A stretch of DNA of 64,000 nucleotides from CALNXN01 sp942490645 (GCA_942490645.1 CALNXN010000010.1:496001-560000), one strand, 5' to 3'. Counted from the first letter of the stretch, positions 24,215 through 33,574 are shown. Numbers and translations are program-made. Notes: a model not told the origin generated them from the sequence alone.

Positions 24215-25714
24215 ATGCAAGAGCTGACCCACTATATCAACGGCGCACATGTCAAAGGCACATCAGGCCGTTTTGCGGATGTAATGAACCCTGCAACCGG
24301 CGAAGTGCAGGCCAAATGCCCTCTGGCCTCGACCGAAGAGATGGCGCAGGCCGTGCAACACGCGCAGGCGGCCCAACCCCAGTGGGCCGCGACCAACCCA
24401 CAGCGCCGCGCGCGCGTTTTGATGAAACTCGTCGACTTGCTGAACCGCGACATGGACAAGCTGGCCGAGGCGCTGAGCCGTGAGCACGGCAAGACATTGC
24501 CCGATGCGGCAGGAGACGTGCAGCGCGGGCTGGAAGTGGTGGAATACTGCATTGGCGCTCCGCAAATGCTCAAGGGTGAATACACCGACAGTGCCGGACC
24601 CGGCATCGACATGTACTCCATGCGCCAGGCTCTGGGCGTGACGGCGGGTATTACGCCTTTCAACTTTCCTGCGATGATCCCGATGTGGATGTTCGCGCCC
24701 GCCATTGCCTGCGGCAACGCCTTTATCCTCAAACCATCCGAACGCGATCCATCGGTGCCGCTCATGCTGGCGGAACTGGCCGAAGAGGCCGGTCTGCCCA
24801 AAGGCATCCTTCAGGTCGTCAATGGTGACAAGGAAGCCGTCGACGCGATCCTGCACAACGACATCATCCAGTCGGTCGGCTTTGTTGGATCGACCCCAAT
24901 CGCCGAATACATTTACGCCACCGGCTGCGCAAACGGCAAACGCGTGCAGTGCTTTGGGGGCGCCAAAAACCATATGATCATCATGCCCGACGCCGACATG
25001 GATCAGGCCGCAGACGCGCTGGTGGGGGCCGGTTACGGCGCGGCGGGCGAACGCTGCATGGCGATTTCCGTGGCCGTGCCGGTGGGCGATGACACCGCCG
25101 ACCGACTGATCGAAAAGCTGGTGCCGCGTATCGAAAAGCTGAAAGTCGGCCCCTACACCGCAGGCGCTGATGTGGATTACGGCCCTGTCGTCACCGCCGC
25201 GGCCAAGGCCAACATCGAGCGTTTGGTGCAAACGGGCGTCGATCAGGGTGCCAAACTGGTCGTCGACGGGCGCAACTTTAACCTGCAGGGATACGAAGAC
25301 GGGTTCTTCATCGGCCCGCACCTTTTCGACAATGTCACCAAGGACATGGATATCTATAAACAAGAGATCTTTGGCCCGGTGCTGTCCACGGTGCGCGCGC
25401 AATCCTACGAAGAGGCGCTGAGCCTGGCGATGGACCACGAATACGGCAACGGCACCGCGATCTTCACCCGCGACGGCGACGCCGCCCGTGATTTCGCAAA
25501 CCGGATCAACATCGGCATGGTTGGCATCAACGTTCCGATCCCTGTGCCGCTGGCCTACCACACCTTTGGCGGATGGAAGAAATCCGTGTTCGGCGATTTG
25601 AACCAGCACGGCCCGGACGCGTTCAAATTCTACACCCGCACCAAGACGGTCACGGCGCGCTGGCCTTCCGGCATCAAAGAAGGTGGCGAATTCAGCATCC
25701 CTGTCATGGAATAA
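24215..25714 (+). CDS. mmsA: Methylmalonate-semialdehyde dehydrogenase (CoA-acylating)
   Basis: MmsA converts methylmalonate semialdehyde, from valine, to propionyl-CoA with CoA and NAD. The 499 residues have the ALDH fold: GITPFNFPAMIPMWMF and KPSERDPSVPL at the cofactor site, FVGSTPIAEYIY, and catalytic C281 in GERCMAIS, the form typical of the CoA-acylating MMSDH/IolA branch. The C-terminal FGGWKKSVFGDLNQHGPDAFKFYTRTKTVT is also typical. The ATG at 24215 has CGGAGGA at 24204-24210. It stands alone; the rest of the valine pathway is 2 kb downstream. Confidence 0.93.
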   Translation: MQELTHYINGAHVKGTSGRFADVMNPATGEVQAKCPLASTEEMAQAVQHAQAAQPQWAATNPQRRARVLMKLVDLLNRDMDKLAEALSREHGKTLPDAAGDVQRGLEVVEYCIGAPQMLKGEYTDSAGPGIDMYSMRQALGVTAGITPFNFPAMIPMWMFAPAIACGNAFILKPSERDPSVPLMLAELAEEAGLPKGILQVVNGDKEAVDAILHNDIIQSVGFVGSTPIAEYIYATGCANGKRVQCFGGAKNHMIIMPDADMDQAADALVGAGYGAAGERCMAISVAVPVGDDTADRLIEKLVPRIEKLKVGPYTAGADVDYGPVVTAAAKANIERLVQTGVDQGAKLVVDGRNFNLQGYEDGFFIGPHLFDNVTKDMDIYKQEIFGPVLSTVRAQSYEEALSLAMDHEYGNGTAIFTRDGDAARDFANRINIGMVGINVPIPVPLAYHTFGGWKKSVFGDLNQHGPDAFKFYTRTKTVTARWPSGIKEGGEFSIPVME

Positions 25715-25745
25715 ATCCACCACACAAAGGTGCGGCGCATTGAAC

Positions 25746-25779
25746 ATCAGGCGGCCCACGGGTCGCCTGATTTCATTTT
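25746..25779 (+). terminator. Rho-independent terminator after mmsA
   Basis: ATCAGGCG at 25746-25753 pairs with CGCCTGAT at 25764-25771, with further inner pairing, followed by TTTCATTTT. Confidence 0.75.
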
Positions 25780-25877
25780 GAAGGACCAAGTCCTGATATG
25801 CCGCTCTCAAACGCCCTCCCGGAACTGACGCAGTTCAGCCGCATTTTGGTCTCTTTCGCTGTCTACCGTAGAGAGAA

Positions 25878-25892
25878 TTAACCATTTCTTAA
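25878..25892 (+). promoter_or_regulatory. CtrA-type box TTAA-N7-TTAA
   Basis: TTAACCATTTCTTAA matches the alphaproteobacterial CtrA consensus TTAA-N7-TTAA, including the favoured TTAACCAT half. It lies 13 to 28 bases before the start codon of the gene at 25906 and touches its ribosome binding site. CtrA could repress here by blocking the promoter, or the real start may lie further downstream. Confidence 0.55.
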
Positions 25893-25905
25893 GGGGATGA
25901 ATTCG

Positions 25906-26331
25906 ATGCTCAAACTGCTTCGAGGCAAGCCGCAAGAGGCTCAGCCAACGCACCGGGGGGCGCTCGATATCAAGCGGTACACGCGGATTGAACCGCGTGA
26001 GACCCGTACGATGAATCAGAAAGCATACACGCGCTTTGCAACCGAAGAGCCGCCAAAAGCGGCGGTTCAAACCTGTGCGCTTGATGCAGCATCAGGGCAG
26101 ATCGTGCGGAAAGTGGCGCTGCCAAAGCCACCTGCGCCTACGCCTGCGCCCACTCCGGCCCCCGTCCAACGGGCCGAACAGCCCAATCTGGCCGCGCACT
26201 TGCACTCCGAAGCGCCCGTTTCGATCGCGCTCTTGCGCCGCGCATTGCCACAGCGGTTTCGCGAGGTCGAAGCCCGCAAGCAAGACGCGCTATCAACTTA
26301 CAATGATCCGCTGAAATACGCGTTCACCTGA
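25906..26331 (+). CDS. Hypothetical protein with proline-rich linker, possible CtrA target
   Basis: The 141-residue protein is not recognised. It starts MLKLLRGKPQEAQ, has a basic region (DIKRYTRIEPRETR), a proline/alanine linker of about 15 residues (PKPPAPTPAPTPAPV), and a C-terminal part (VSIALLRRALPQRFREVEARKQDALSTYNDPLKYAFT). It has no membrane segment or signal peptide. The ATG at 25906 is 9 bases after AAGGGG; the ATG at 25897 abuts it. A CtrA-type box just upstream suggests cell-cycle or motility/GTA-type control. An alternative downstream start is the ATG at 26010. Confidence 0.65.
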   Translation: MLKLLRGKPQEAQPTHRGALDIKRYTRIEPRETRTMNQKAYTRFATEEPPKAAVQTCALDAASGQIVRKVALPKPPAPTPAPTPAPVQRAEQPNLAAHLHSEAPVSIALLRRALPQRFREVEARKQDALSTYNDPLKYAFT

Positions 26332-26354
26332 CACCGTGACACCCAAACGGCACG

Positions 26355-26382
26355 AAAAAAGGCGGCGCCCGAGGGTGCCGCC
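26355..26382 (-). terminator. Rho-independent terminator after the VPLPA-CTERM gene
   Basis: GGCGGC-type arms (26361-26370 with 26374-26382) are followed on the minus strand by six T at 26355-26360. It lies between convergent genes and may serve both. Confidence 0.8.
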
Positions 26383-26415
26383 TTGGTCATGTCTTGGTCT
26401 GTGATCAGGAGTTGA

Positions 26416-27081
26416 TCAGGATTTCTTGCGACGCTTCAGAGCGCCGAGGCCACCGAGACCGGCCAGAAGCATCCAGCCTGCCGCAGGCAGTGGAACAACG
26501 GGTGTTTCCTCATAAGTCACGGTCATTTCGCGGACTTTGAATTTACTGCCGCCGTAAAACGCACCGAGGCCAATCGTTGTTCCGCTTGCGCCGTAGGACG
26601 TCAGATCCATGGTGCTTCCGGTAAAGCTGATGCAGCAGTCTTCATCTGCAGGATTGTCGCTCCCGTAGAGATCAAAGGAACCGCTGTAGCTGCCGAACGT
26701 CACGCTTGTGACCGTCACGGCTTGACCAAAAGTGAACAACAAGATGTCGTTTTTGCCGCTTCCGTCAACATGGTGATCGTGATCACCTGAGCTGTTGTAC
26801 GCACCAAGTCCCCAAGCGTCGCCGTGCGCAACGCGTTCGTTACCGGTCGAGTCTGTCGCATAGGTATAGCTGAACGTGTTGTACTGGCCAGCCGTCACAG
26901 TCACATCATTCGAGTTGCTGCCTGTAAACGTTAGCGATGGGAAACCCACGCTGTAACCGCTAGATCCACCACCCGGAACGTGTGTGATGAAGTTGAACGT
27001 TTCGCTGATTGTGGCGGCTGACGCGCCACCAGCCAAAATTGTCGAAGTTGCCAATGCAACTGCCATAGTTTTGATATTCAT
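26416..27081 (-). CDS. VPLPA-CTERM sorting-domain protein
   Basis: This 221-residue secreted protein has a signal peptide (MNIKTMAVALATSTILAGGASA, cleavage after ASA). Its beta-rich body contains many G, S, T and N. The C-terminal sorting signal is the motif VPLPAAGWMLL, a hydrophobic helix and a basic tail KRRKKS. VPLPA-CTERM tails are recognised by exosortase-type enzymes in Rhodobacterales, which move the protein to the surface or into exopolysaccharide. No exosortase is in this window. The body is less GC-rich than its neighbours, in keeping with the AT-rich DNA upstream. The function of the body is unknown. Confidence 0.85.
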   Translation of the reverse strand: MNIKTMAVALATSTILAGGASAATISETFNFITHVPGGGSSGYSVGFPSLTFTGSNSNDVTVTAGQYNTFSYTYATDSTGNERVAHGDAWGLGAYNSSGDHDHHVDGSGKNDILLFTFGQAVTVTSVTFGSYSGSFDLYGSDNPADEDCCISFTGSTMDLTSYGASGTTIGLGAFYGGSKFKVREMTVTYEETPVVPLPAAGWMLLAGLGGLGALKRRKKS

Positions 27082-27545
27082 AAATGTGTCCCCTCAAAGT
27101 TTTGACACCGCTACGTCAGGCCGGGCTGACCCCGGTTATCGAAAGAACGTATCATTGGCGTAATTCCGCCGCAATTGATTTCAATCACATCTGCATTCTC
27201 TAGCTCAAATTTTTAATACTTATTTACAAACACGTTAAGCCTTTTTCTAGGATAAGGCGAACAGCTTTTCAACGTGTGATTGAGAGCTTTGCCTTACGGT
27301 CACAAGCATTTTCCCGCTATAATTGAAATTGACTATTGACACTCTCTGGTCATTGTTTCCAAACGGTGCTCAATACGTCCTTCTGCGGACCAATTGATCT
27401 TCTTTTTCCGAACTATGATTCGAACGCTTGCTTGCTTTCCAACTGATTTTCTCTGCCAATGAAGCAATCAGCACGTCTTGAATGGCTTGCTAACACCACG
27501 GCCTCGGGCTTATTTAACACTTGTTCAAATACGAGGGTGAACCTG
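27082..27545. other. AT-rich intergenic region
   Basis: These 464 bases lie between divergent genes and hold no supported gene. The middle (about 27165-27430) is markedly AT-rich for this genome. It should carry the promoters for the VPLPA-CTERM gene and the acyl-CoA dehydrogenase. An open frame runs upstream of 27546 from 27459, but lacks a ribosome binding site and family similarity. No TTTGCAAA sites like those before mmsA were seen. Confidence 0.6.
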
Positions 27546-28688
27546 ATGGACTTTGCGCTGACCGACGAGCAATCCGCGATCTTCGATATGGCCTACGCCT
27601 TTGGGCAGGATCACATCGCACCTTTCGCCCGCCAGTGGGAGGCCGATGGCACCATCCCCAAGACCCTCTGGCCGCAACTGGCAGAGCTTGGCTTTGGCGG
27701 GCTATATGTATCAGAAGACGGGGGCGGATCGGGCCTGACGCGGCTCGATGCGACGCTCGTGTTCGAGGCGCTCAGCATGGCCTGCCCGTCAGTGGCCGCG
27801 TTTTTGTCGATCCACAACATGTGCGCCAAGATGATCGATACCTTCGGCTCGGACGCCCTCAAGGCGCGGGTGATGGACGACGTCCTGTCGATGCAAACCG
27901 TCCTGTCCTATTGCCTCACCGAACCGGGCTCAGGCTCTGACGCAGCAGCCCTGAAAACACGCGCCACACGCTCCAACGATGGCTATGTTGTGAACGGGAC
28001 CAAAGCGTTCATTTCGGGCGGCGGATATTCTGACGCCTATGTCTGCATGGTGCGCACCTCCGACGATGGCGCGCGCGGGGTTTCCACACTCTATGTCGAA
28101 GACGGCACCGACGGGCTGAGCTTTGGCGGACTGGAAGACAAGATGGGATGGCGCAGCCAACCCACGGCGCAGGTGCAATTCGACGACTGCCACGTGCCCG
28201 CGGGCAACTTGGTCGGCGAAGAAGGATCAGGATTCAAATATGCAATGATGGGGCTGGATGGCGGCCGCCTCAATATTGCCGCCTGCTCGCTGGGGGCGGC
28301 ACAAACCGCGTTGACGGCCACACTCAACTATATGGGCGAACGTAAGGCCTTCGGCCAACCCATCGATCAGTTTCAGGGCCTCCAGTTCCGTCTGGCGGAC
28401 ATGGAGATCGAATTGCAGGCCGCCCGCACCTTTCTGCGTCAAGCGGCGTGGAAGCTCGACACCGGCGCACCTGATGCGACCAAGTTCTGCGCCATGGCCA
28501 AGAAATTCGTGACCGAAGCCGGCAGCAAAACCGTGGACCAATGCCTGCAGCTGCATGGTGGCTACGGGTATCTGGCAGATTACGGAATTGAAAAACTGGT
28601 TCGTGACTTGCGTGTGCATCAGATTTTGGAAGGCACAAACGAAATCATGCGGGTCATCGTGGCCCGCGATATGCTGAAAAACCGCTGA
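27546..28688 (+). CDS. Acyl-CoA dehydrogenase, probably isobutyryl-CoA dehydrogenase
   Basis: This FAD enzyme of 380 residues oxidises an acyl-CoA to the enoyl-CoA. The acyl-CoA dehydrogenase signatures are present (SYCLTEPGSGSDAAALKTRA and the C-terminal QLHGGYGYLADYGIEKLVRDLRVHQILEGTNEIMRVIVARDML, with the catalytic glutamate in ILEGTNE). Genes for a 3-hydroxyisobutyryl-CoA hydrolase-like protein and 3-hydroxyisobutyrate dehydrogenase follow at once, so isobutyryl-CoA from valine is the likely substrate (inference). The ATG at 27546 has GAGGGTGA upstream. Confidence 0.88.
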   Translation: MDFALTDEQSAIFDMAYAFGQDHIAPFARQWEADGTIPKTLWPQLAELGFGGLYVSEDGGGSGLTRLDATLVFEALSMACPSVAAFLSIHNMCAKMIDTFGSDALKARVMDDVLSMQTVLSYCLTEPGSGSDAAALKTRATRSNDGYVVNGTKAFISGGGYSDAYVCMVRTSDDGARGVSTLYVEDGTDGLSFGGLEDKMGWRSQPTAQVQFDDCHVPAGNLVGEEGSGFKYAMMGLDGGRLNIAACSLGAAQTALTATLNYMGERKAFGQPIDQFQGLQFRLADMEIELQAARTFLRQAAWKLDTGAPDATKFCAMAKKFVTEAGSKTVDQCLQLHGGYGYLADYGIEKLVRDLRVHQILEGTNEIMRVIVARDMLKNR

Positions 28689-28689
28689 C

Positions 28690-30615
28690 ATGTCCGACAT
28701 CTCAATCCGCATCACCGGGGTCTGCGGCCGGATCACCCTGACCCGCCCGCAGGCGCTGAACGCGATGACGTACGAGATGTGCCTCGCCATCGAACGGGCC
28801 TTTGACGCATGGCGCAATGATCCAGCGGTCAAACTGATCGTCATAGATGCACAGGGCGATCGCGCGTTCTGTTCTGGCGGCGACATTGCGGAATTGTATG
28901 AAACCGGCACGAAGGGCGATTTTGAGTATGGGCGCCGGTTCTGGGCGGACGAATATCGCCTGAATGCCAAAATATTCAACTACCCCAAACCGGTCGTTTC
29001 CTTTCTGCAAGGGTTCACGATGGGCGGCGGCGTTGGCATCGGATGCCACGGATCACATCGCATCGTCGGGGAGACAAGCCAGATCGCCATGCCGGAATGC
29101 GGCATTGGCCTGATACCGGACGTCGGCGGCACTTTGATGCTGGCTCTGGCGCCCGGCCGGGTCGGAGAATACCTGGGGATCACAGCCACGCGTATGGGCC
29201 CAGATGATGCTATTTTTGCTGGCTTTGCAGATAGTTACATCCCACAATCTCAGTGGCCGGATCTGATCGTGGCGCTCGAATCTACCGGCAATGTGGATAT
29301 GCTGACCGCAGCCGGCAAGACCCCGCCAAAAGGCTCACTGAGAGATCTTCAGCCACAGATTGATGCTCATTTTGCAGGAGAGGCCTTACAGGACATCCGC
29401 GCGACTTTGCAAACAGACGACACAGAGTTTGCAAAGGACACGCTCAAGAAAATGGCGCGCAACAGCCCCTTGTCGATGGCCTGCACAGTGGAAGTGATCC
29501 ACCGCCTGCGCGGTCCATCGATCAGCATGGCCAAGGCGCTTGATCTGGAGTATCGATTTACCTATCGCTCCATGGAACATGGCGATCTGCTCGAAGGCAT
29601 TCGCGCCGTCATCATCGACAAGGACCGCGCCCCCGAATGGCAATTTGCCAGCGGGGATGTCCCTGCCGTCGCTGTCAGCAAAATGTTGATTCCTCTGGGC
29701 AAGAACGCGTTGAAACTGGAGGAGAAACGCATGAGTACGCTGACAATTGGATTTATCGGACTGGGCAACATGGGCGCACCGATGGCCGTCAATCTGGCCA
29801 AGGCCGGTCACACCGTCATCGGATTTGACACGGCCGGCACAACGGCAGAGGGCGCCACCGCCGCATCGACAGCACAAGAGGCCGCCGAAGGTGCAGATGT
29901 GGTCATCACGATGTTGCCCAATGGTGCCATTTTGCGCAGCGTGGCGGATCAGGTCATTCCTGCAATGAAACCCGGCGCAACCCTGATTGACTGCTCAACC
30001 GTGGATGTAGAAAGCGCGCGTCATGTTGCACAACAGGCTGAGTCTGCGGGTGTTTTATTCGTCGACGCGCCTGTTTCTGGCGGGATCGGCGGGGCTTCGG
30101 GCGGCACGCTGACCTTTATGGCGGGCGGCACAGAGCAAGCCTTTGCACAAGCAAAACCACTCTTCGACATCATGGGGCAAAAAGCCGTACACTGCGGTGA
30201 TGCAGGCGCAGGACAAGCGGCCAAAATCTGCAACAACATGATCCTTGGCGCTACAATGATCGCGACCTGCGAAGCCTTTGCGTTAGCTGATAAATTGGGG
30301 CTGGATCGACAAAAAATGTTCGATGTTGTCAGCACATCATCCGGCTATAGCTGGTCAATGAACGCCTATTGCCCCGCGCCCGGCGTCGGGCCAACATCGC
30401 CCGCCGACAATGACTACGCACCGGGCTTTGCTGCGGAATTGATGCTCAAGGATCTGGGCCTCAGCCAGCAAGCGGCGGAAGCAGTGAATGCGGATACGCC
30501 AATGGGCGCCTTGGCTCGGGCGCTCTACGCGCAGTTCGTTGAGAATGAAGGTGGCAAGGGACGTGATTTCTCTGCGATGCTGCCCCGCTTCGAGGCGCGC
30601 GGACGCGGCGACTGA
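28690..30615 (+). CDS. In-frame fusion: 3-hydroxyisobutyryl-CoA hydrolase-like + 3-hydroxyisobutyrate dehydrogenase
   Basis: A single 641-residue frame covers two normally separate valine-pathway enzymes. Residues 1-345 are a crotonase-fold enoyl-CoA hydratase/HIBYL-CoA hydrolase (AFCSGGDIAELYE, FTMGGGVGIGCHGSHRI, PECGIGLIPDVGGT). Residues 348-641 are MmsB-type 3-hydroxyisobutyrate dehydrogenase (TIGFIGLGNMGAPMAVNLAKAG, FVDAPVSGG, catalytic lysine in GAGQAAKICNNM). At the joint an ATG at 29731 keeps its own GGAGGAG site, so MmsB can still be made alone. Restoring one T before GAGG at about 29719 would recreate a TGA, so a one-base deletion could explain the fusion. It starts right after the acyl-CoA dehydrogenase stop. 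Confidence 0.88.
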   Translation: MSDISIRITGVCGRITLTRPQALNAMTYEMCLAIERAFDAWRNDPAVKLIVIDAQGDRAFCSGGDIAELYETGTKGDFEYGRRFWADEYRLNAKIFNYPKPVVSFLQGFTMGGGVGIGCHGSHRIVGETSQIAMPECGIGLIPDVGGTLMLALAPGRVGEYLGITATRMGPDDAIFAGFADSYIPQSQWPDLIVALESTGNVDMLTAAGKTPPKGSLRDLQPQIDAHFAGEALQDIRATLQTDDTEFAKDTLKKMARNSPLSMACTVEVIHRLRGPSISMAKALDLEYRFTYRSMEHGDLLEGIRAVIIDKDRAPEWQFASGDVPAVAVSKMLIPLGKNALKLEEKRMSTLTIGFIGLGNMGAPMAVNLAKAGHTVIGFDTAGTTAEGATAASTAQEAAEGADVVITMLPNGAILRSVADQVIPAMKPGATLIDCSTVDVESARHVAQQAESAGVLFVDAPVSGGIGGASGGTLTFMAGGTEQAFAQAKPLFDIMGQKAVHCGDAGAGQAAKICNNMILGATMIATCEAFALADKLGLDRQKMFDVVSTSSGYSWSMNAYCPAPGVGPTSPADNDYAPGFAAELMLKDLGLSQQAAEAVNADTPMGALARALYAQFVENEGGKGRDFSAMLPRFEARGRGD

Positions 30616-30685
30616 GGCCCGAAAGGCACATTGGCATCATCGGCGCGCAACGCGGCAGCGGAAAAGGCGGTCAACCTTCGGCGGC

Positions 30686-33574
30686 TTATTCCGCCGCGAC
30701 CTTTTTGCGCGCTTCGAGCATCGGTTTGAGGTATTTGCCAGTGTAGCTGGCCGCGATTTCCGCCACCTCTTCAGGTGTACCCGTGGCCACCACCTCGCCG
30801 CCGCCATCGCCACCTTCGGGACCGATGTCGATTATATGATCGGCGGTTTTGACCACATCCAGGTTGTGCTCGATCACAATAACGGAATTGCCTTGATCAA
30901 CCAATTCATGCAGCACTTCCAACAACTTGCGCACGTCTTCGAAGTGAAGGCCTGTCGTCGGTTCGTCCAGAATGTAAAGCGTTCGCCCCGTTGAACGTTT
31001 GCTGAGTTCCTTGGACAGCTTCACGCGCTGCGCCTCACCACCCGAAAGCGTTGTCGCCTGCTGGCCAACTTTGATGTAGCCAAGCCCCACGCGCATCAAC
31101 GCGTCCATCTTCTCACGAATTGAAGGGACCGCCTGGAAAAAGGTTTGCGCGTCTTCGACCGTCATGTCGAGCACATCGGCGATGGATTTGCCTTTGAATT
31201 TGATCTCCAGTGTTTCGCGGTTGTAGCGCGCGCCCTTGCAGGTTTCGCATTCTACATAGACGTCGGGGAGAAAGTGCATTTCGATCTTGATCACACCATC
31301 GCCCTGACACGCTTCGCAGCGCCCGCCCTTGACGTTGAAGCTGAAGCGCCCGGGCTTGTAGCCGCGCGCCTTGGCTTCGGGCAGGCCCGCAAACCAGTCG
31401 CGGATCGGCGTGAACGCACCCGTGTAAGTGGCCGGATTTGAACGCGGGGTGCGTCCGATGGGGCGTTGATCGATGTCGATGACCTTGTCGAGATGTTCCA
31501 GCCCCTTGATGGTTTCGCAGGGCGCGGGTGTCTGACGCGCGCCATTCAGGCGCATGGATGCAGTTTTAAACAAGGTCTCAATCGTCAGCGTGGATTTGCC
31601 GCCCCCTGACACGCCGGTAACGCAGACAAACTGCCCCAGCGGGTAATCAACCGTGACGCTCTTGAGGTTGTTACCCGTCGCCTTGACGATCTGGATTTTC
31701 TTGCCCTTCTTGCCTTTTCGGCGCTCTGCGGGAATGGGAATTTCGCGGGCACCTGTCAGGTATTGGCCGGTGATCGAATCCGGATTGGCCGCGATCTGCG
31801 CAGGTGTACCCTGCCCGACCACCTGCCCGCCGTGCACGCCCGCGCCCGGACCGATGTCAAAAACATAATCGGCTTCGCGGATCGCTTCTTCATCATGTTC
31901 GACCACGATGACCGTGTTGCCCTGATCGCGCAGGTTCTTGAGGGTGTCCAAAAGACGGTCATTGTCGCGCTGGTGCAAACCGATGGAAGGCTCGTCGAGA
32001 ACGTAGAGAACACCCGTGAGCCCTGACCCAATCTGAGAGGCCAAGCGAATGCGTTGGCTCTCGCCACCACTTAATGTACCACTTGAACGTGACAGCGTAA
32101 GATATTCCAAACCAACGTTATTCAAGAATCCAAGTCGTTCGCGAATTTCCTTCAGGATAGCACGCGCGATATCGTTTTTCTGAGCGGTCAAATGTTCCGG
32201 CACGGTTTCACACCACTCAAACGCATCCCGGATCGACATCTGCACAACCTGACCCGCGTGCAGCAATTCATCCGGTTTGCCTTTGGCCGGGCCAATCTTG
32301 ACAGCCAATGCCTCGGGGCGCAGGCGGTAGCCTTCGCAGGTGCCACAGGGGCGGTTGTTCTGATACCGCTCGAACTCTTCGCGGATCCAGTTGCTGTCGG
32401 TTTCGCGATAACGGCGCTCCATGTTCGGGATCACCCCCTCGAACACGCGGGTCACCTGATAGACGCGCCCACCCTCGTCGTAGCGAAATGCAATCTCTTC
32501 CTCACCCGAGCCATAGAGGAACACCTGCTTCACATTCTCGGGCAGGTCTTTCCATTTCTCGGACTGTTTGAAGCCGTAGTGCTTGGCGATGGCCTCGATG
32601 GTTTGCAAGAAATACGGGCTTTTGCCCTTGCGCCACGGGGCCAGAGCACCGTCGTAGATTTTCAGGTTCTGATCGGGCACGACGAGGCGTTCATCAAAGA
32701 ACAACTCCACCCCCAGCCCGTCACAATCGGGGCACGCCCCAAACGGCGCGTTGAACGAAAAGAGGCGTGGCTCGATCTCGGGAATGGTGAAGCCACTGAC
32801 AGGGCAAGCAAACTTCTCCGAAAACGTGCTGCGCTCCGGCTCACCTTCGCTCGGGGCGGTCTCCAGAATGGCAATGCCATCGGCCAGATCAAGCGCGGTG
32901 CGCAGGCTGTCGGCCAGACGGGTTTCCAATCCTTCGCGCACGACAATCCGGTCGACGACCACGTCAATGTCATGGCGAAACTTCTTGTCGAGCGTGGGCG
33001 GTTCATCCAACTCGTAGAATTCGCCGTTCACCTTGACCCGCTGGAACCCTTGCTTGCGTAACTCTATGAACTCCTTTCGGTATTCACCTTTGCGGTCCCG
33101 CACGATGGGGGCCAGCAAATAGGCGCGGGTGCCCTCTTCCATGCCCATGATGCGGTCAACCATGTCCTGGACTTGTTGCGCTTCGATGGGCTTGCCAGTG
33201 GCCGGGCTGTAGGGTGTGCCGACGCGGGCGAACAACAGCCGCATGTAATCGTAGATTTCCGTCACGGTCCCAACGGTCGAACGCGGGTTTTTCGAGGTGG
33301 TCTTTTGTTCGATAGAAATAGCTGGGCTGAGGCCGGAAATGTGATCCACATCCGGTTTCTGCATCATATCGAGGAACTGCCGCGCATAGGCTGACAGTGA
33401 TTCCACGTAGCGGCGCTGCCCTTCGGCATAGACCGTATCGAAGGCGAGTGACGACTTGCCCGAACCCGAAAGCCCAGTGATCACAACCAGTTGGTCGCGT
33501 GGAATATCCACGTCAATGGATTTCAGGTTGTGTTCGCGCGCGCCGCGGACTTCGATATGTTTCAACTCTGCCAT
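30686..33574 (-). CDS. uvrA: Excinuclease ABC subunit A
   Basis: UvrA is the damage-recognition ATPase of nucleotide excision repair. Its 962 residues have two ABC units: Walker A GLSGSGKSSL near residue 32 and GVSGGGKSTL near 657, each with LSGGE signatures (LSGGESQRI, LSGGEAQRV). The C-terminal zinc module CEACQGDG...CETCKG is intact, but the first zinc module reads CPVSG...CPDC, with Ser in place of the second Cys of E. coli UvrA. The ATG at 33574 follows GGGGGTG. A LexA-type box lies 67 bases upstream, so SOS induction is likely. Confidence 0.95.
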   Translation of the reverse strand: MAELKHIEVRGAREHNLKSIDVDIPRDQLVVITGLSGSGKSSLAFDTVYAEGQRRYVESLSAYARQFLDMMQKPDVDHISGLSPAISIEQKTTSKNPRSTVGTVTEIYDYMRLLFARVGTPYSPATGKPIEAQQVQDMVDRIMGMEEGTRAYLLAPIVRDRKGEYRKEFIELRKQGFQRVKVNGEFYELDEPPTLDKKFRHDIDVVVDRIVVREGLETRLADSLRTALDLADGIAILETAPSEGEPERSTFSEKFACPVSGFTIPEIEPRLFSFNAPFGACPDCDGLGVELFFDERLVVPDQNLKIYDGALAPWRKGKSPYFLQTIEAIAKHYGFKQSEKWKDLPENVKQVFLYGSGEEEIAFRYDEGGRVYQVTRVFEGVIPNMERRYRETDSNWIREEFERYQNNRPCGTCEGYRLRPEALAVKIGPAKGKPDELLHAGQVVQMSIRDAFEWCETVPEHLTAQKNDIARAILKEIRERLGFLNNVGLEYLTLSRSSGTLSGGESQRIRLASQIGSGLTGVLYVLDEPSIGLHQRDNDRLLDTLKNLRDQGNTVIVVEHDEEAIREADYVFDIGPGAGVHGGQVVGQGTPAQIAANPDSITGQYLTGAREIPIPAERRKGKKGKKIQIVKATGNNLKSVTVDYPLGQFVCVTGVSGGGKSTLTIETLFKTASMRLNGARQTPAPCETIKGLEHLDKVIDIDQRPIGRTPRSNPATYTGAFTPIRDWFAGLPEAKARGYKPGRFSFNVKGGRCEACQGDGVIKIEMHFLPDVYVECETCKGARYNRETLEIKFKGKSIADVLDMTVEDAQTFFQAVPSIREKMDALMRVGLGYIKVGQQATTLSGGEAQRVKLSKELSKRSTGRTLYILDEPTTGLHFEDVRKLLEVLHELVDQGNSVIVIEHNLDVVKTADHIIDIGPEGGDGGGEVVATGTPEEVAEIAASYTGKYLKPMLEARKKVAAE

